From Streptosporangiaceae bacterium (lineage in GTDB: Bacteria; Actinomycetota; Actinomycetes; Streptosporangiales; Streptosporangiaceae): a stretch of 8,511 nucleotides of DNA. Where the stretch lies: positions 1 to 8,511 of the forward strand of contig JASHXW010000473.1 of assembly GCA_030043395.1 (NCBI GenBank), written 5' to 3'. Each line of letters begins with the position of its first letter. Positions within the stretch are counted from its first letter, which is position 1. Positions 7,160 to 8,511 of the stretch are shown here, in pieces. A model generated the notes under the pieces. It saw only the letters and a program-made list of their open reading frames with translations, was not told the DNA's origin and ran no database searches. The position numbers were made by a program, and so were the translations under genes.

Positions 7160-8038
7160 TTGCGGAAGTACATGATCGCGGCGGTGCTGAGCCTGGCCAG
7201 CATCGGCGTAGCAGTAGCGGCGGCGCCAGTCGCGTCCGCCTCATCGACCTCGAGCTGGCAGGGTCAGGGCCTGTTCGACCTGGAGAATCAGCAGTTCAAC
7301 TGGACTGCGACGGCGCATCACTACAAGGCAGTCATCCTGAACGACTGGAAGGCGCGCTGGGGCCGCCGCATCACGGCCAAGGGCGGCGTGAAGGTGTTCG
7401 TCTACAAGGACCTGACCTCCACCCGCGAGACCGACTGCGGCACCAGCCTGGGCGGTGGCCAGTCGTGCATCGTCAACGGCGTGATCTGCCCGCATGGCGT
7501 CAAGGACGCTCGGGACTACGCCGGAGGCATCGGCTTCTGCTGGGCCTGGCGCCACCACAGGAACTGGTTCCTGCGCACCTCGAGCGGGCAGCTGCTGACC
7601 GAGAGCGGCTTCCCCACCCAGTACGTGATGAACTTCGGCAACCGCGGCTACCAGGAAGCATGGCTGCGGACGGTTGCCGCCGACGCGAAGGCCAACGGCT
7701 GGAAGTACGTGTTCGGCGACAACGCCGTGGACAACAACGGCTATGGCACTCCGGCCAAGTACCCGACGGCGGCACGCGTGCAGGCTGCCATGTTCTCGAT
7801 GCTGAAGGTGGTCGGGATCGGCCTGCGCAAGGACGGCATCAAGCTGGTGCCGAACCTCGGTTACACCGACCAGTACCCGAGCCTCTGGGGGAAGTGGATC
7901 CACTACGTCGGCGGGTTCCAGAACCAGCACAACGTCGGCGACGTGAGCCGGCAGCTCTCGATCTGCGAGTCGCTGCACAAGATCTGCCTGTTCAACCAGA
8001 CTCCCAGCCAGAGCGTCAGCTACTACGGCAACAACTGA
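7160..8038 (+). CDS. Secreted GHL15-like putative glycosyl hydrolase
   Basis: This is a 292-residue exported protein. The signal peptide is about 1-27 (RKY, hydrophobic IAAVLSLASIGVAVAAA, then a VASA-S cleavage site). The mature part resembles the hypothetical glycosyl hydrolase family GHL15, predicted TIM barrels. Family-like segments are HYKAVILNDWKAR (54-66), VKVFVYKDLTS (77-87), NWFLRTSSGQLL (135-146), VMNFGNRGYQEAW (156-168) and GWKYVFGDNAV (180-190). D187 in the last is a candidate active-site residue by analogy with similar barrels. Six cysteines (93, 103, 110, 127, 269, 276), all in the mature part, suit disulphides. No enzymatic activity is proven for most of this family, so substrate is unknown. 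The protein stops soon after SVSYYG, where I would expect further barrel elements, so it may be short for the family. The TTG start is supported by GAGAGG 9 nt upstream. It is a single-gene unit ending in a strong terminator. Confidence 0.75.
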   Translation: MRKYMIAAVLSLASIGVAVAAAPVASASSTSSWQGQGLFDLENQQFNWTATAHHYKAVILNDWKARWGRRITAKGGVKVFVYKDLTSTRETDCGTSLGGGQSCIVNGVICPHGVKDARDYAGGIGFCWAWRHHRNWFLRTSSGQLLTESGFPTQYVMNFGNRGYQEAWLRTVAADAKANGWKYVFGDNAVDNNGYGTPAKYPTAARVQAAMFSMLKVVGIGLRKDGIKLVPNLGYTDQYPSLWGKWIHYVGGFQNQHNVGDVSRQLSICESLHKICLFNQTPSQSVSYYGNN

Positions 8039-8054
8039 CGGCACTCACCGGGCG

Positions 8055-8088
8055 TGCCGCCCGGCCCAGTTCGCTGGGCCGGGCGGCA
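8055..8088 (+). terminator. Strong hairpin terminator after GHL15-like gene
   Basis: A perfect 15-bp GC-rich stem (8055-8069 pairing with 8074-8088) is capped by a TTCG tetraloop at 8070-8073. It begins 16 nt after the stop codon and is followed by ATTTCC, a minimal T-tract with the first bases partly in the stem. UUCG-capped stems are unusually stable. It may also work in the opposite direction, but no gene needs that here. Confidence 0.85.
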
Positions 8089-8198
8089 TTTCCACCTGCG
8101 GCTCCTGGGGAAGTGGCGGGGCACCGGGCTAGCTGATCTACTGCTGCTCTACTGCTGCGCAGCGGCGGGAGCGGACGCAGCGACGACCAGGAGGGCTC

Positions 8199-8511
8199 AT
8201 GCCGGGGTACGCGGACGTGATCTTCAGCGGCGGGCCCGTCTACACGGCCGACGCCACGGGCCGCCGCATGGTCCGTGCCGCCGCGCCTGACGGGCAGCCA
8301 GCCACTGCGGTCGCCGTGTCCGGTGGCGTCATCGCCGCGGTGGGCGTTGCGGGCGACGGGGTGTTCGCAGACCTCAGCGGTCCGCGGACCGAGCACATCA
8401 GGCTGGCCGGGCGGGCCCTGCTGCCCGGCTTCCAGGACGCCCACTGCCACCCCGCATTCGCGGGCGTCACGATGGTCAGCTGCAACCTGATCGGCTGCGC
8501 CACCCTGGACG
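8199..8511 (+). CDS. Amidohydrolase family protein (YtcJ-like), N-terminal part, cut by window edge
   Basis: The first 104 codons of a plus-strand gene are visible, open at the right edge. The translation begins MPGYADVIFSGGPVYTADA, the usual small beta-sandwich start of amidohydrolases of the YtcJ/amidohydrolase-3 type. It continues with AVAVSGGVIAAVG (about 37-49) and then LLPGFQDAHCHPAF (about 74-87). H82-x-H84 is the first metal-binding pair on strand 1 of the barrel. Members hydrolyse C-N bonds of varied substrates, usually with one or two metal ions; the substrate cannot be predicted from the fragment. The ATG at 8199 has AGGAGGG just upstream (8189-8195). The gap after the GHL15 terminator suggests that it starts its own transcript. 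The remaining metal ligands lie outside the window. Confidence 0.85.
   Translation, partial: MPGYADVIFSGGPVYTADATGRRMVRAAAPDGQPATAVAVSGGVIAAVGVAGDGVFADLSGPRTEHIRLAGRALLPGFQDAHCHPAFAGVTMVSCNLIGCATLD

Noticed and set aside
7241..8044. Minus-strand 267-codon frame opposite the GHL15-like gene
   Set aside because: Its Val/Ala/Leu-rich composition is that expected of the antisense of a GC-biased gene. It has no recognisable motif, and the terminator orientation fits the plus-strand gene.
7060..8136. Plus-strand 358-codon frame overlapping the GHL15-like gene
   Set aside because: It has low-complexity Arg/Pro/Gln-rich composition and no domain. It runs through the terminator hairpin, whereas the 7160 frame has a signal peptide and family motifs.
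8138..8157. Tandem CTACTGCTG copies with 11-nt period
   Set aside because: There are only two short copies in non-coding DNA before the amidohydrolase gene, with no further copies. They are probably chance or minor slippage.

Overview
The window looks like chromosomal DNA from a high-GC actinomycete. Coding sequence is strongly GC-biased at third codon positions. It also carries a ferrochelatase with the C-terminal cysteines typical of actinobacteria, an inositol-monophosphatase-like gene and a DUF4193 gene, a neighbourhood I recall from Streptomyces and Mycobacterium. The genus cannot be fixed from sequence reading alone. I see no tRNA, rRNA, CRISPR array, insertion sequence, phage gene or attachment site.

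Layout: (1) 1-1572, minus strand: an MFS exporter-like permease whose 3' end overlaps by 32 nt the start of an FAD-linked sugar/alditol-type oxidase that runs off the left edge. (2) 1573-1676: a divergent promoter region. (3) 1677-4865, plus strand: a membrane-anchored lytic transglycosylase with an unusual extracytoplasmic domain, then ferrochelatase (hemH/cpfC) and an inositol-monophosphatase-family gene joined by an ATGA overlap. (4) 5053-5352, plus: a 99-residue DUF4193 protein with a four-cysteine zinc-ribbon-like end. (5) 5435-6943, minus: a type-B carboxylesterase, convergent with the DUF4193 gene. (6) 6944-7159: a divergent intergenic region with a striking AT-rich island. (7) 7160-8038, plus: a secreted GHL15-like putative glycosyl hydrolase with a TTG start, closed by a very strong hairpin terminator. 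(8) 8199-8511, plus: the start of a YtcJ-type amidohydrolase cut by the right edge.

Functionally the window mixes a conserved core block (haem synthesis, inositol phosphate hydrolysis, DUF4193) with accessory genes for cell-wall cleavage, export, ester hydrolysis and extracellular carbohydrate handling. I do not see a convincing new multi-gene system. The leads most worth a second look are the transglycosylase fused to a domain resembling the MacB/FtsX periplasmic core, the apparently short GHL15 protein, and the AT-rich divergent control region.
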